Positions 26,426 to 35,317 of a stretch of DNA of 64,000 nucleotides are shown one piece after another (within the stretch, counting starts at the first letter, position 1; each line of letters opens with the position of its first letter). The notes beneath the pieces were generated by a model that saw only the letters and a list, made by a program, of their open reading frames with translations, searched no databases and had not been told where the DNA came from. The stretch comes from Sphingobacterium sp. HMA12 (GTDB lineage: Bacteria > Bacteroidota > Bacteroidia > Sphingobacteriales > Sphingobacteriaceae): contig NZ_BEYR01000001.1 of assembly GCF_002933815.1 (NCBI RefSeq), positions 2,473,765 through 2,537,764 on the forward strand, in the 5' to 3' direction. The translations under genes were made by a program, and so were the position numbers.

Positions 26426-27264
26426 ACATAGCAAAAAAATATACGGTACCCACTGTCCTGAGCATCGCGGGATTTGATGGCAGCGGCGGAGCTGGCATAC
26501 AAGCAGATACAAAAACCATATCGGCCCTGGGATGCTATGCAATGAACATCCTGACAGCATTACCGGTGCAAAATACACAAGGTGTTCGGAATATCTATGA
26601 AATACCGACCCAAGCCGTGCGTGAGCAGTTGGACGCGATCTTCGATGATATTTATCCGGACGCAATCAAAATCGGAATGGTTCATAACATTGAGCTTGTC
26701 GAACTGATCGCATCCTATTTAAAAGACTACCGCGGGACAATCGTCTTTGATCCTGTGATGGTATCAACAAGTGGTCACAAGTTGATTCATGATGATACGA
26801 TACAGGCATGTGTGGACTTGCTTTTCCCAGAAACAACGATTATCACGCCCAATCTGGATGAAGTCAGTGTGCTGACGGGAAGAACCACAGACAATGTACA
26901 AGAAATGGAAAAAGCAGGCATTGAATTGCTTGAAAAAGGATGTCAATCTGTCCTTATTAAAGGCGGGCATCTTCAAAGTAGCGAACTGACCTCCCTCCTT
27001 TTCCAGCAAAATGCATCGCCGTCGGTATTTAAATCACAAAAAATCGAAAGCAAAAATACACATGGATCCGGTTGTTCCCTATCCTCAGCAATAGCAAGCC
27101 AGTTAGCGCAAAAATTTCCGCTTGATCAGGCGGTAGCCATTGCTTTAGATTATGTCCACGAGGCAATTCAAGGAAGTAAAGATCTCGTTATTGGCAAAGG
27201 AAATGGGCCGCTTAATCATTTTCACAACCCTTCTAAACTTATTTTTCATGAAATGGAGCGATAA
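26422..27264 (+). CDS. thiD: Hydroxymethylpyrimidine / phosphomethylpyrimidine kinase
   Basis: Phosphorylates HMP twice to HMP pyrophosphate, the pyrimidine substrate of ThiE. The 280-aa ribokinase-fold protein shows SIAGFDGSGGAGIQADTK at the N-terminus, VFDPVMVSTSG in the middle, and the anion-hole/catalytic NTHGSGCSLSSAIA near the C-terminus. Its start overlaps the thiE stop, and its last 17 nt overlap tenA, consistent with tight translational coupling. Confidence 0.95.
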   Translation: MNIAKKYTVPTVLSIAGFDGSGGAGIQADTKTISALGCYAMNILTALPVQNTQGVRNIYEIPTQAVREQLDAIFDDIYPDAIKIGMVHNIELVELIASYLKDYRGTIVFDPVMVSTSGHKLIHDDTIQACVDLLFPETTIITPNLDEVSVLTGRTTDNVQEMEKAGIELLEKGCQSVLIKGGHLQSSELTSLLFQQNASPSVFKSQKIESKNTHGSGCSLSSAIASQLAQKFPLDQAVAIALDYVHEAIQGSKDLVIGKGNGPLNHFHNPSKLIFHEMER

Positions 27265-27901
27265 AGCCTGGGATGCTATAAGCCCAATCTATGCCGATAT
27301 CTTAGCGATGCCTTTTATTTCTGAACTGAGTGACGGCAGTCTGCCTCTGGAGAAATTTCAGTTCTATATGCGTCAGGATGCCTTCTACCTGGAGGAATTT
27401 GGACGTGTTTTAGCTTTTATCGGTGCAAAGAGCGCAGAAAATCAACAGGCACTAGACTACTTTGAATTTGGAAGCAATGCACTTATCGTTGAAAAAGCGC
27501 TCCATGAAAACTATTTTAAAGAATTTGGTCTGGATCCTAAAGACGACAACAAGATCGAACCTATTTGCCATCATTATATACATTTCTTAAAAAGCGTAGC
27601 CGCCTTTGAACCTATTGAAGTCGCTATGGCCGCAACTTTGCCCTGTTTTTGGATTTATAAAGAAGTTGGCGATCATATTGTTTCGATCGCCAGTAGCGAC
27701 CACAATCCTTATTCTAAATGGATCGATACCTATAGCGGTGCGGACTTCGCCGAAGGCGTAAACAAGGCCAAAAATTATGTCGATCAAATTTCTGAACAAA
27801 GTAGTGCAACAAATCGGGATAAAATGCGACAAGTATTTATAACAGCCTCCCGATTGGAGTATCATTTCTGGCAGGCCGCTTACGAAAAAAAAATGTGGTA
27901 G
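27248..27901 (+). CDS. tenA: TenA-type aminopyrimidine aminohydrolase / thiaminase II
   Basis: Hydrolyses aminopyrimidine breakdown products of thiamine to HMP for salvage, or cleaves thiamine. The 217-aa all-helical product shows the family N-terminus (FISELSDGSLPLEKFQFYMR), DAFYLEEFGRVLA, and the active-site Cys in LPCFWIYKEVG. The true start is the ATG at 27248, inside the end of thiD. With thiM, thiE and thiD it forms a complete salvage operon; the de novo genes thiC, thiG and thiH are not in the window. Confidence 0.92.
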   Translation: MKWSDKAWDAISPIYADILAMPFISELSDGSLPLEKFQFYMRQDAFYLEEFGRVLAFIGAKSAENQQALDYFEFGSNALIVEKALHENYFKEFGLDPKDDNKIEPICHHYIHFLKSVAAFEPIEVAMAATLPCFWIYKEVGDHIVSIASSDHNPYSKWIDTYSGADFAEGVNKAKNYVDQISEQSSATNRDKMRQVFITASRLEYHFWQAAYEKKMW

Positions 27902-28132
27902 CCACCGAGAACAACAATAAATTGTTCGATAGCGAACACCGATTGTTCATAAATGGGCAGTAGCTAAAAATGCTTTAAAACAAAAAAACATGTCTATCAG
28001 CGATTTACGCAGTTTTCACATTTTGGCACCACTATTATATGAGTAAAGTAGGAAATGAGGCTGCTTTTCGAAATAAAAATTAAAATGGAAATAATAATCG
28101 TATAAAATCAAAAACTACTAATAGACAAAACC

Positions 28133-28876
28133 ATGAAAAGAATCTTAACCATCGCCTTTATTTCATTTTTATATGTAGCTCAGGCTCAAGAGCGTGAGAT
28201 CCGCAAGATTTCGGCTCCGGATGGAATTTCGGCAGCTACTTCGCTACGTGTTGACTACGTTCACTCCAACCGTAATGAAGTTGTTGTTGAAGCTGACAAT
28301 GCAGCGCATCTGTCACTGATAGAAACAAATGTAAAAAATGGCATATTAAATGTGCAATATAAACGGAATTCACAGGTCAGAAATGCAAGAAACAATCGCG
28401 TAACGGTATATTCAAGTAAAATTCCGACAAGTTTTTCCGCTTCTTCGAGTGGATCAATCTACAGCAACGAAACGATAAAAGCCAACAAGATATCGGTAAA
28501 TGTTTCTTCGTCTGCGCGTATTTCGCTTAAAAAATTAATTGCCGATGATATTTCACTTTCGACAAGTTCCTCAAGTAAGTTAACAACGGATGTAAGTGCA
28601 AAAAATCTGACGGTAAATTCAACAAGTTCGTCAAGACAGGAAATTGCAGGAAGTGCAACGAATTTGGATTTAAGCACCAACTCTTCCGCATCAGTGGATA
28701 TGGCTTCCTTTACAACAAACAATGCAGAGGTCAATGCCAGCACATCCTCGGGTGTCACCCTAAGTGTTAAGGACAATCTACAAGGTAAAGTTTCTACCTC
28801 GGCAAAGATCTCCTTAAAAAACCAGCCACGCAATGTCCAAGTTGACAAATCGACAAGTGGCCGAGTCGTTATGTAA
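28133..28876 (+). CDS. Head-GIN domain (DUF2807) secreted protein
   Basis: A 247-aa exported protein with a signal peptide (MKRILTIAFISFLYVAQAQ) and a beta-helical auto-transporter-adhesin-like head-GIN domain. The body is an array of short Ser/Thr/Asn-rich strands (for example SASSSGSIYSNETI and NASTSSGVTLSV), which gives it biased composition. The family is common on Bacteroidota cell envelopes; its function is unknown. It is followed by a strong terminator at 28933. Confidence 0.85.
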   Translation: MKRILTIAFISFLYVAQAQEREIRKISAPDGISAATSLRVDYVHSNRNEVVVEADNAAHLSLIETNVKNGILNVQYKRNSQVRNARNNRVTVYSSKIPTSFSASSSGSIYSNETIKANKISVNVSSSARISLKKLIADDISLSTSSSSKLTTDVSAKNLTVNSTSSSRQEIAGSATNLDLSTNSSASVDMASFTTNNAEVNASTSSGVTLSVKDNLQGKVSTSAKISLKNQPRNVQVDKSTSGRVVM

Positions 28877-28932
28877 TTTTAGTTTAGGTCTTTAAAAAAG
28901 ACTGTTTATTTATGTTTAATGTTTAGTTAGCT

Positions 28933-28967
28933 AAAGGTGGCGCCCTCCCCAGTGCCACCTTTTTTTT
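28933..28967 (+). terminator. Rho-independent terminator after the head-GIN gene
   Basis: AAAGGTGGC (28933-28941) pairs perfectly with GCCACCTTT (28954-28962) around a 12-nt loop and runs into a stretch of T residues. Confidence 0.88.
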
Positions 28968-29088
28968 CGATCCGACCAAAAACTGAAACAGACCACTCCC
29001 CCTATCAACCGGATCTGATTCACCGGATATCATCTGATATTTTTGTATCTTGTGCGAAGAAACACAAGCACACATAACACCGCATCCA

Positions 29089-29619
29089 ATGGATAATTTT
29101 TTAGCAAGTAGCCTCAAGCAATTTCGGGAATTTAAAGGTCTTGGCGACAAAACCTTCGACCAGTTGAGTGATGAACAACTGTTTTGGCAATTCAATCCAT
29201 CCAGTAATAGTATTGCCCTCATTGTGAAACATCTCCATGGAAACATGCTTTCGCGTTGGACTGACTTTTTGAATACTGACGGTGAAAAAGAAGGAAGAAA
29301 CCGTGATATGGAGTTCGAAAACACGGCGATGGATAGATCAGAGCTTATGACGCTGTGGAACGAAGGCTGGGATTGTTTATTTCATGCCCTTGAGTCCCTG
29401 AATGAGCAAGATCTTTCAAAAACAATCTTTATCCGGGGAGAAGGGCATTCCGTATTAGCGGCTATCCACCGTCAGCTTGCTCACTACCCTTACCACGTAG
29501 GACAGATTGTTTATATTGGAAAAATGTGCCAGGATGAGCAATGGACCTCGCTCTCCATTCCCAAAGGGAAATCTTCCGATTTTAACCAGGAAAAATTCGC
29601 TCAGGCAAAAAAGAAATAG
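29089..29619 (+). CDS. DinB-like / DUF1572 family protein
   Basis: A 176-aa four-helix protein of the DinB/YfiT-like metalloenzyme superfamily. Three metal-ligand histidines are visible in the expected places: VKHLHGNM near residue 46, and HRQLAHYPYHVGQI near the C-terminal third. Some relatives are thiol-dependent metal-hydrolases or transferases; here the activity is unknown. I chose the ATG at 29089 (MDNFLASS); a start at 29050 is possible. A TATTTTTG -7 box lies at 29038-29045. It is monocistronic. Confidence 0.82.
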   Translation: MDNFLASSLKQFREFKGLGDKTFDQLSDEQLFWQFNPSSNSIALIVKHLHGNMLSRWTDFLNTDGEKEGRNRDMEFENTAMDRSELMTLWNEGWDCLFHALESLNEQDLSKTIFIRGEGHSVLAAIHRQLAHYPYHVGQIVYIGKMCQDEQWTSLSIPKGKSSDFNQEKFAQAKKK

Positions 29620-29970
29620 AACAATATATATGCTACAAATCTGTTTAAAAACGTTACATGGAAGGCATTGCTTTTGAGCTTTTTTAGCCAACATTTGATT
29701 ATATTTGTATAATCTACCATTGCTGATTCGCTGACCGTCATTAGGGAATCAGCTTGTTTAGAGCTGAACAACAAAAAGCGAGTATAGGGATACCAGCTAT
29801 CCCCTTAGGGAATAAACAAGTAATAAAATAATTATTTGCAGATGAAACCGCCGAAGGCAGCATGAACTGAGTGAACCGAACGACGTGAGCTCATGAATAC
29901 CATTGAAAATAATTACTTATGAATAATGCTTTGAAGGAAAATGGACTAATGACTAAACAAATTTATACGG
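29620..29970 (+). other. Structured intergenic region upstream of the AraC gene; possible ncRNA or long leader
   Basis: This 350-nt stretch has no convincing gene. A TATATTTG -7 box lies at 29700-29707. Downstream come several dyads: GCTGATTC/GAATCAGC (29722-29753), GGGATA/TATCCC (29787-29803), and a nested imperfect inverted repeat at about 29817-29920 with outer AT-rich arms (TAATTATTT / AAATAATTA) and inner CATGA-type arms. The inner part is GC-richer than its surroundings. It may be a structured leader or small RNA, or a decayed mobile element. Confidence 0.4.
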
Positions 29971-30858
29971 ATGAAAAATTCGATTAAGATCATCAATAAC
30001 TACGAATATAAAAAATTATTCTTGCCTGATGTTTCTGATCATAACCTATTTAACGAAAGTAAAATTCAGGTCTATCGAATCGAAAATTATCTCCGGAGCA
30101 TTTTAATGCCGGTCATACCTTATCGCACCACCTTCAATTTTCTTATTTTCGTAACAAAAGGTTCGCTGACACAACATCTGGAATCAGCTTCCTATACACT
30201 TACGGAAAATCAAGTGATCAATATCAAACAAGGTAATATCACCGCAACGTTGGCTATTTCGGATGATGTGGAAGGTTTTTTTGTGGTTTATGAAAATGAA
30301 ATTGTTACTGATATCGAACTTGGGATCAACGATATCAAATTTTTCAATTCCCATCCGTTCACCACGTTAAAGCCGCATGTTGCTAATTGGATACAGCAAA
30401 TGCTGGTTCTTTTGGAGGAAGAGCTTTTTACGGAAGGCCGTGTGATGGAAGTCTGTATATCCATGATGCAATGTATCTTATTGAAGGTCATCAAGTCTGA
30501 TATCGAGACAAAGGCACCAATGAGCAGACAGCTCGATATTGCATTCCGTTTTCGGGAATATGTTCAAAAATTCCATATCGACCATAAAAATGTATTATTT
30601 TATGCGAACTTATTGCATATCTCGGAAAACTACCTGAACAAATGTGTCAAGGAAGCAACCAATAAACCGCCCAAGCAATGGATTACAGAAATCAGTATTC
30701 TACATAGCCAGATCTTATTGCAGGATGCTACACGGGACATCGCAGGGATCGCATTTGAATTGAAATTCCAATCGCCCTCCTACTTCACCCGGCTATTCAA
30801 AAAAATCACCGGGTATTCACCCAGTGATTATCGAAAACATAAGTTTATGGCAGACTAA
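29971..30858 (+). CDS. AraC-family transcriptional regulator
   Basis: A 295-aa regulator. The N-terminal ~170 residues form a sensor domain with beta strands (TTFNFLIFVTKGSLTQHLE). The C-terminal ~100 residues carry the two AraC helix-turn-helix units (YANLLHISENYLNKCVKEAT and GIAFELKFQSPSYFTRLFK, ending GYSPSDYRKHK). The gene converges on the DUF2490 gene at the 3' end of the urease locus, with a 4-nt overlap of the coding ends. Control of the urease genes is possible but nothing in the sequence shows it. Confidence 0.87.
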   Translation: MKNSIKIINNYEYKKLFLPDVSDHNLFNESKIQVYRIENYLRSILMPVIPYRTTFNFLIFVTKGSLTQHLESASYTLTENQVINIKQGNITATLAISDDVEGFFVVYENEIVTDIELGINDIKFFNSHPFTTLKPHVANWIQQMLVLLEEELFTEGRVMEVCISMMQCILLKVIKSDIETKAPMSRQLDIAFRFREYVQKFHIDHKNVLFYANLLHISENYLNKCVKEATNKPPKQWITEISILHSQILLQDATRDIAGIAFELKFQSPSYFTRLFKKITGYSPSDYRKHKFMAD

Positions 30859-31655
30859 TGTTTATGGTAAGGCAGGTTCCAAATGAGGTCAATGGCCAGA
30901 TAATGCACACCAAAGTCCACTTGATCATAGCCTTTGATCAGATCATTCATATAGCCAACATCTAATCGCAAGGGTGTCTTTGGAATATCTGTCATATAAT
31001 AAAAGCCCAATCGTGTTTCTTTGTACCCAAAGCCTGACCAGGCATCAGGTTCATTTAATTTACTGATCGCAAAAAGTCCTTCGGCACTCAAAGCCAGTTC
31101 CTGTTTGTGCCTATCTGATAGTTTAAAATTCACCTGTGATTTTAAACGGGTCCTAAATTGAAAGTTCTCTTCAGCCTTCTGAAAGTCTGCTGTAAAAAAT
31201 TTTCGAAATTCTTGCCGCAACGTATTTTTCCATTTCCAGCGCCCTCCCAACTTAAAAGTATAGGCGTAACGGCCATACAATCGAAACTCTTGCTCAACCC
31301 CTTCATTGTGATAGGGTGCCTTTTCGTCATATACATTTTGGCGCCTATAGCTCAGCGCATAACTATACTGCTGATTAGGTGCAAATTTGTGATAAACCTC
31401 ATGGTTCACCACCCAGATGGCCTGTTTATGAAAAGGATTGGAATCATCGGGCGTACTTTTTGTTCCTAGACCGATATAGGTCAGCGCTTCTTTTGTTCCG
31501 GCGCTGTCCAGCTTACGTCTGAGCCCCAGCACTGACCAAGAGGCTGTTTTAGCTTTCCCAAGCCCCGGCGGACTTACCTGCCCGTATACTGTATTTATAT
31601 GAATTCCCAATAAGAGCATTATTGGGAATATTTTTATGAAACGAAATTTCAACAT
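30855..31655 (-). CDS. DUF2490 outer-membrane beta-barrel protein
   Basis: A 266-aa exported protein with a signal peptide ending near TVYGQ. The body consists of alternating amphipathic strands rich in Tyr, Arg and Lys (for example YSYALSYRRQNVYDE and RWKWKNTLRQEFRKFF), typical of the DUF2490 barrel family. It is the last gene of the minus-strand urease run, 26 nt after the urea-channel gene. It may be an outer-membrane protein serving urea or ion passage, which is inference only. Confidence 0.75.
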   Translation of the reverse strand: MLKFRFIKIFPIMLLLGIHINTVYGQVSPPGLGKAKTASWSVLGLRRKLDSAGTKEALTYIGLGTKSTPDDSNPFHKQAIWVVNHEVYHKFAPNQQYSYALSYRRQNVYDEKAPYHNEGVEQEFRLYGRYAYTFKLGGRWKWKNTLRQEFRKFFTADFQKAEENFQFRTRLKSQVNFKLSDRHKQELALSAEGLFAISKLNEPDAWSGFGYKETRLGFYYMTDIPKTPLRLDVGYMNDLIKGYDQVDFGVHYLAIDLIWNLPYHKH

Positions 31656-31681
31656 GAATAAATTTTTAATTAAAAGAAAGA

Positions 31682-32572
31682 CTAAGAAGTCTCTGTTGTC
31701 GCAGAAAATTTAGCCACCAACCAATTGTCCAGCCGCTTAACAGGTTCCATTGCCCACATCGCTACCACAAAAGGAAAAGTTAAGGTAGTCCAACCATTAT
31801 GAATCAGGAAATGATCGAAATAAGTTGCGATAACAACCGCAATCAATACATACACACCATCTCTGACGCGCTGACCACTTAAAGCAATTCCACATAAAAC
31901 GGCGTTGAAGCTAAAGATCCCATTATTGGTCATATCAGCAGATTCATGGCCATGATGCGAAATATAGACACTGATAATCACAGCGGCGAAACCGTATAAT
32001 GCACCGATGGGTTTACTGATAAAAACGCCAATGAAAAAGATCAGTCCAGCAATTAAACTCCCCTGGAATATGACCTGTCCGAAGGCATGTCCCTCGATAA
32101 GAAAATCATCCATTTCCTCAATATCTACAAAATGTTCGGGAACCGTGCGTAAGGCCAATTCAGGAATACTCAGTACGTATAACGCAATCCAAGTGATCAT
32201 AATAAAAGGAAACGTGAATACGGGAATATTTTTCTTCAGCGCCAGTCCCATCAAAATAGTAGTCAGCCCAGACCCAATGATCAAGGCTGCCCATACCCAA
32301 ATATTGGTTTGAAAATAAAAGACCAACGCAATTCCATAAAGTGTCGCATTGAAGCCGAAGAGCCCATCATTAATATGGTCTTCATCAAACTTCATCAATT
32401 TAGCGGTTATTACCCCGACAAGATTAGCCAGTATCCCTGCAAATCCCATAAGTGCAGAATCATAAATAATAGCACCGATAAACAGGACTCCGGTCCAGAT
32501 GTTACCCTGTAACATAATCTGTCCAAATCCCTTGAAAACAGCTTTCACAAAAGCCAAGATGTTATTTTTCAT
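31682..32572 (-). CDS. Urea transporter (UT/SLC14 family channel)
   Basis: A 296-aa inner-membrane channel that lets urea enter the cytoplasm for urease. It shows the internal duplication typical of UT proteins: NDGLFGFNATLYGIAL in the first half and NNGIFSFNAVLCGIAL in the second. Each is followed by hydrophobic helices, about ten in total. It lies directly downstream of ureD on the same strand, which supports the assignment strongly. Confidence 0.92.
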   Translation of the reverse strand: MKNNILAFVKAVFKGFGQIMLQGNIWTGVLFIGAIIYDSALMGFAGILANLVGVITAKLMKFDEDHINDGLFGFNATLYGIALVFYFQTNIWVWAALIIGSGLTTILMGLALKKNIPVFTFPFIMITWIALYVLSIPELALRTVPEHFVDIEEMDDFLIEGHAFGQVIFQGSLIAGLIFFIGVFISKPIGALYGFAAVIISVYISHHGHESADMTNNGIFSFNAVLCGIALSGQRVRDGVYVLIAVVIATYFDHFLIHNGWTTLTFPFVVAMWAMEPVKRLDNWLVAKFSATTETS

Positions 32573-32615
32573 TAGAATAATTTGTTATTTTAAAATCGTT
32601 ATCAGTCCCCGCTAT

Positions 32616-33407
32616 TTAATTCAGGAATAATTTTTCCCACAATGCACTTTGCATTTCTTTAAAAAGAAGATAAAGTTGCTCGGCACCATACCCCAGCACA
32701 CGCACCATAAAACCATCGTGCTGCAATTCGCTGATGCCAAAGGCTACATTCTTGGTTTCGCCATATTTCTCATAAAATGTTTCAATCCATTCGGACGGGT
32801 TTAATCCGGCACTATTCAGGTAAATCAGTGTTCCCTGATGTGTATAGCCTTCCAAAATACCAAGCTCCTGGATAGGCATCCGGCCAGGTTGCAACAGGAC
32901 ATTATCCTTGACGACCAACCTATCGTTCACATAACATTCCGTTAAGTTTTGAAAATGGTTGTACTGAAATTCTTCTCCGGACATCTTTCTGCCACAAGTC
33001 ACAATTTCACTAAGTAATAGGTGACAATCGGAAGCAAGATGGATAATGTTGTGGCTCAAAAAATGAGAAGAATGTTGTGGTACCACCGGGTGAGGAACAT
33101 AGGAAAACACGGAACCTTCACCCAAAGTCACCTGCATTGTCTGGGAAGAATGTCCCTTCATGTGGAACAAACGCTGATAAGCCTGCGTCTGTAACTGCAA
33201 CTTTGCTCCCGGTGCAATATCAATTTTAATCTGATGATCATCACCATCCAATAATCCTGGAGAGGAGCTCATGATCATCAAATAAGCCGCATTATCTTTT
33301 TGATATTGCCCGACAGGGACAATGCGAAAAGGTTGCGTGACATAAGCATCCTTCATAAAGGATTTCCCTTCACGATGTGCTATTTTGACAGCTAAAGAAC
33401 AGATCAT
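32616..33407 (-). CDS. ureD: Urease accessory protein UreD
   Basis: A 263-aa scaffold protein (also called UreH) that binds apo-urease and, with UreF and UreG, delivers nickel. Family features include SPGLLDGDDHQIKIDIAPGA near the N-terminus, the LQTQAYQRLF strand, and the YVPHPVVPQHSSHF segment. It starts 2 nt after ureG ends, in the order ureE-ureF-ureG-ureD. Confidence 0.93.
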   Translation of the reverse strand: MICSLAVKIAHREGKSFMKDAYVTQPFRIVPVGQYQKDNAAYLMIMSSSPGLLDGDDHQIKIDIAPGAKLQLQTQAYQRLFHMKGHSSQTMQVTLGEGSVFSYVPHPVVPQHSSHFLSHNIIHLASDCHLLLSEIVTCGRKMSGEEFQYNHFQNLTECYVNDRLVVKDNVLLQPGRMPIQELGILEGYTHQGTLIYLNSAGLNPSEWIETFYEKYGETKNVAFGISELQHDGFMVRVLGYGAEQLYLLFKEMQSALWEKLFLN

Positions 33408-33409
33408 AA

Positions 33410-34048
33410 TTAACGAAGTAAATTAGGCTCTTCAATATCCTGAAGCAATGCATATTTCTTGATCCAGCCCACAATCTCTTCCAGACCGTCACCAGTTTTC
33501 AAATTCGAGAATAAAAAGGGAGCACCTTTGCGCATCATACGGGCGTCATGTTCCATCACTTCGAGGCTTGCCCCAACATAAGGCGCCAAATCTTTTTTAT
33601 TGATCAGGAGCAGATCCGAGCGTGTAATTGCAGGACCACCTTTACGCGGCATCTTTTCTCCTTCAGCGACATCAATCACGAAAATAGTAATATCCGCAAG
33701 ATCTGGACTATAGGTAGATGTCAGGTTGTCGCCGCCGCTTTCAATTAAAATAAGTTCCAGATCCGGAAAACGGCCGGCTAGCTCGTCTACGGCTTCCAGA
33801 TTCATGCTTGCATCCTCACGTATTGCTGTATGTGGGCAACCACCGGTTTCAACACCGATAATACGTTCACGGGGCAATAGGCTATTTTTGGCCATATACT
33901 CCGCATCTTCCTTTGTGTAAATATCATTTGTAATAACCGCCAGATCCAACTCATTCATCAAGCGTCTGCTTAATCTTTCCAATAATGCAGTTTTACCGGA
34001 ACCCACAGGACCGCCCACACCTATTTTAACATATTTTCTATTTTCCAT
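33410..34048 (-). CDS. ureG: Urease accessory GTPase UreG
   Basis: A SIMIBI-class GTPase whose GTP hydrolysis drives nickel insertion into urease. The 212-aa product has the P-loop [10 protein letters not shown] (about residues 13-22), switch region [12 protein letters not shown], the metal-binding Cys-Pro-His ([11 protein letters not shown]), and the guanine-specificity motif NKKDLAP. All are intact. It lies 12 nt downstream of ureF. Confidence 0.96.
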   Translation of the reverse strand: MENRKYVKIGVGGPVGSGKTALLERLSRRLMNELDLAVITNDIYTKEDAEYMAKNSLLPRERIIGVETGGCPHTAIREDASMNLEAVDELAGRFPDLELILIESGGDNLTSTYSPDLADITIFVIDVAEGEKMPRKGGPAITRSDLLLINKKDLAPYVGASLEVMEHDARMMRKGAPFLFSNLKTGDGLEEIVGWIKKYALLQDIEEPNLLR

Positions 34049-34060
34049 TTTTATTTGATT

Positions 34061-34756
34061 TTAAGAGATATAAACCCTAGAATATAATCGTTCATGTTGC
34101 ATGCAGCGGATATCAAATCCGATATTGCATAGCCCCACTAAATTTCTTTCAACTACTAAAGTCTCGTGACAGAGCTCAAGTATATCATCGTGCAGGCCAA
34201 AAAGAACATCTTGACCATCGAGCTGTCCGAGCGGTACGAGTTTCACGGCATTCGTCACCATGGTGATAGCCGCATTGTAATAAAAGCCATGTAATGCTTC
34301 TTCCAAAGGAATTTCCAATAACGAAGCCAGCATCCCATACATCAAGCAATAGTGGCTATCCACTTCCTTTTTCTGAATCAATTTGCCCCAGGCAACAACA
34401 AAATCCTGTTGTTGATAACGGCTAAATATTTTGTAAATGCGTACGCCCAGTTTTTTACTGGCTTCCCGGATCTCTTTTGGACTCTTCAATGCTGTACACT
34501 CCTGATCCAAAGCGATCAATGCATTTAAATCCGATGATGTGGTAGCCTCGTAGGCCAATTTCATCAGGGCAGCATCGTTATACTTTAGATTGTACCATAA
34601 ATTATGGCGCACATATTTGTCAGTAGTTGCTTTATCACAGACTAAGCCCTGCTGCACATAGGTTTCCAGCCCATTTGAATGGGTAAATCCACCGATCGGT
34701 AGCGTCGGGTCTGCGAGATGGAGCAACTTGCCCAGAAAAGTTTTTTTCATTGACAT
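34061..34756 (-). CDS. ureF: Urease accessory protein UreF
   Basis: A 231-aa all-helical protein that bridges UreD and UreG and acts as an activator in the nickel-insertion complex. The family N-terminus (LLHLADPTLPIGGFTHSNGLE) is clear, as is the central helical region. An alternative start two codons downstream is possible. It lies 3 nt after ureE, consistent with a single transcript. Confidence 0.92.
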   Translation of the reverse strand: MSMKKTFLGKLLHLADPTLPIGGFTHSNGLETYVQQGLVCDKATTDKYVRHNLWYNLKYNDAALMKLAYEATTSSDLNALIALDQECTALKSPKEIREASKKLGVRIYKIFSRYQQQDFVVAWGKLIQKKEVDSHYCLMYGMLASLLEIPLEEALHGFYYNAAITMVTNAVKLVPLGQLDGQDVLFGLHDDILELCHETLVVERNLVGLCNIGFDIRCMQHERLYSRVYIS

Positions 34757-34759
34757 AAA

Positions 34760-35308
34760 TTATTTATCATTATTTGTAGATGCGACCGTCGGCGCTGTAC
34801 CAGTATCCTCTTGCTCCTTAATGAACAGGGGAATATTTTTTGTTGAAAATTTCAACTTTTGATGATGCTTTGGGTCTACGTTTGCATGGAGTGGATTCAG
34901 CAGCTGCTGCACACCGCATACAGGCTCAAATCCATTTTTGGTCAACCACTCGTACATGGAGCGTTCATATGGCATTAGCAATTCATTTGCCTCTACGAAT
35001 AGAGGCAAATGTTTGTTTCCAATTTCACTGCTGACAAAAGCTATCTGAAGGAAATCAATTGCCATCACTTTGATGATTTCACAAGATCTGATGGTCACCA
35101 CAACTATTTTTTCTTCATCTTCATACAAGATATCGCCGTCCTGCAAGCAGGAAGTGTTGCCCAATAATTTTACAGCAATATCCATCCCCTCCGCTGTACG
35201 TAGACGTTGAATACGTTTGGTGGATTCATACCACTCAATCGACAGCAGATCATAACGCTTATTGACCTGCTCCGTCTTGATATTTCTTGTGATTTCTGTG
35301 ATAATCAT
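34760..35308 (-). CDS. ureE: Urease nickel metallochaperone UreE
   Basis: A 182-aa nickel carrier. The conserved interface nickel ligand is His100 in GNKHLPLF. The N-terminal domain contains IEWYESTKR, and a modest His-containing C-terminus (PKHHQKL) replaces the long polyhistidine tail of Klebsiella UreE. A divergent second UreE-like protein is encoded at 45275-45778. This gene lies between the outer-membrane protein gene and ureF. Confidence 0.92.
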   Translation of the reverse strand: MIITEITRNIKTEQVNKRYDLLSIEWYESTKRIQRLRTAEGMDIAVKLLGNTSCLQDGDILYEDEEKIVVVTIRSCEIIKVMAIDFLQIAFVSSEIGNKHLPLFVEANELLMPYERSMYEWLTKNGFEPVCGVQQLLNPLHANVDPKHHQKLKFSTKNIPLFIKEQEDTGTAPTVASTNNDK

Positions 35309-35317
35309 GCTAATTGC

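Noticed and set aside
27901..27945. A hairpin (TGTTCG/CGAACA) after tenA as a terminator
   Set aside because: The stem is only 6 bp and no T-run follows.
28459..28760. A DNA repeat array or CRISPR in the Ser-rich part of the head-GIN gene
   Set aside because: The short repeats follow codon structure and vary between copies; there are no equal-length direct repeats with unique spacers.
28459..28848. A 129-codon minus-strand frame opposite the head-GIN gene
   Set aside because: It mirrors the Ser/Thr repeats of the sense gene and is explained by its biased composition.
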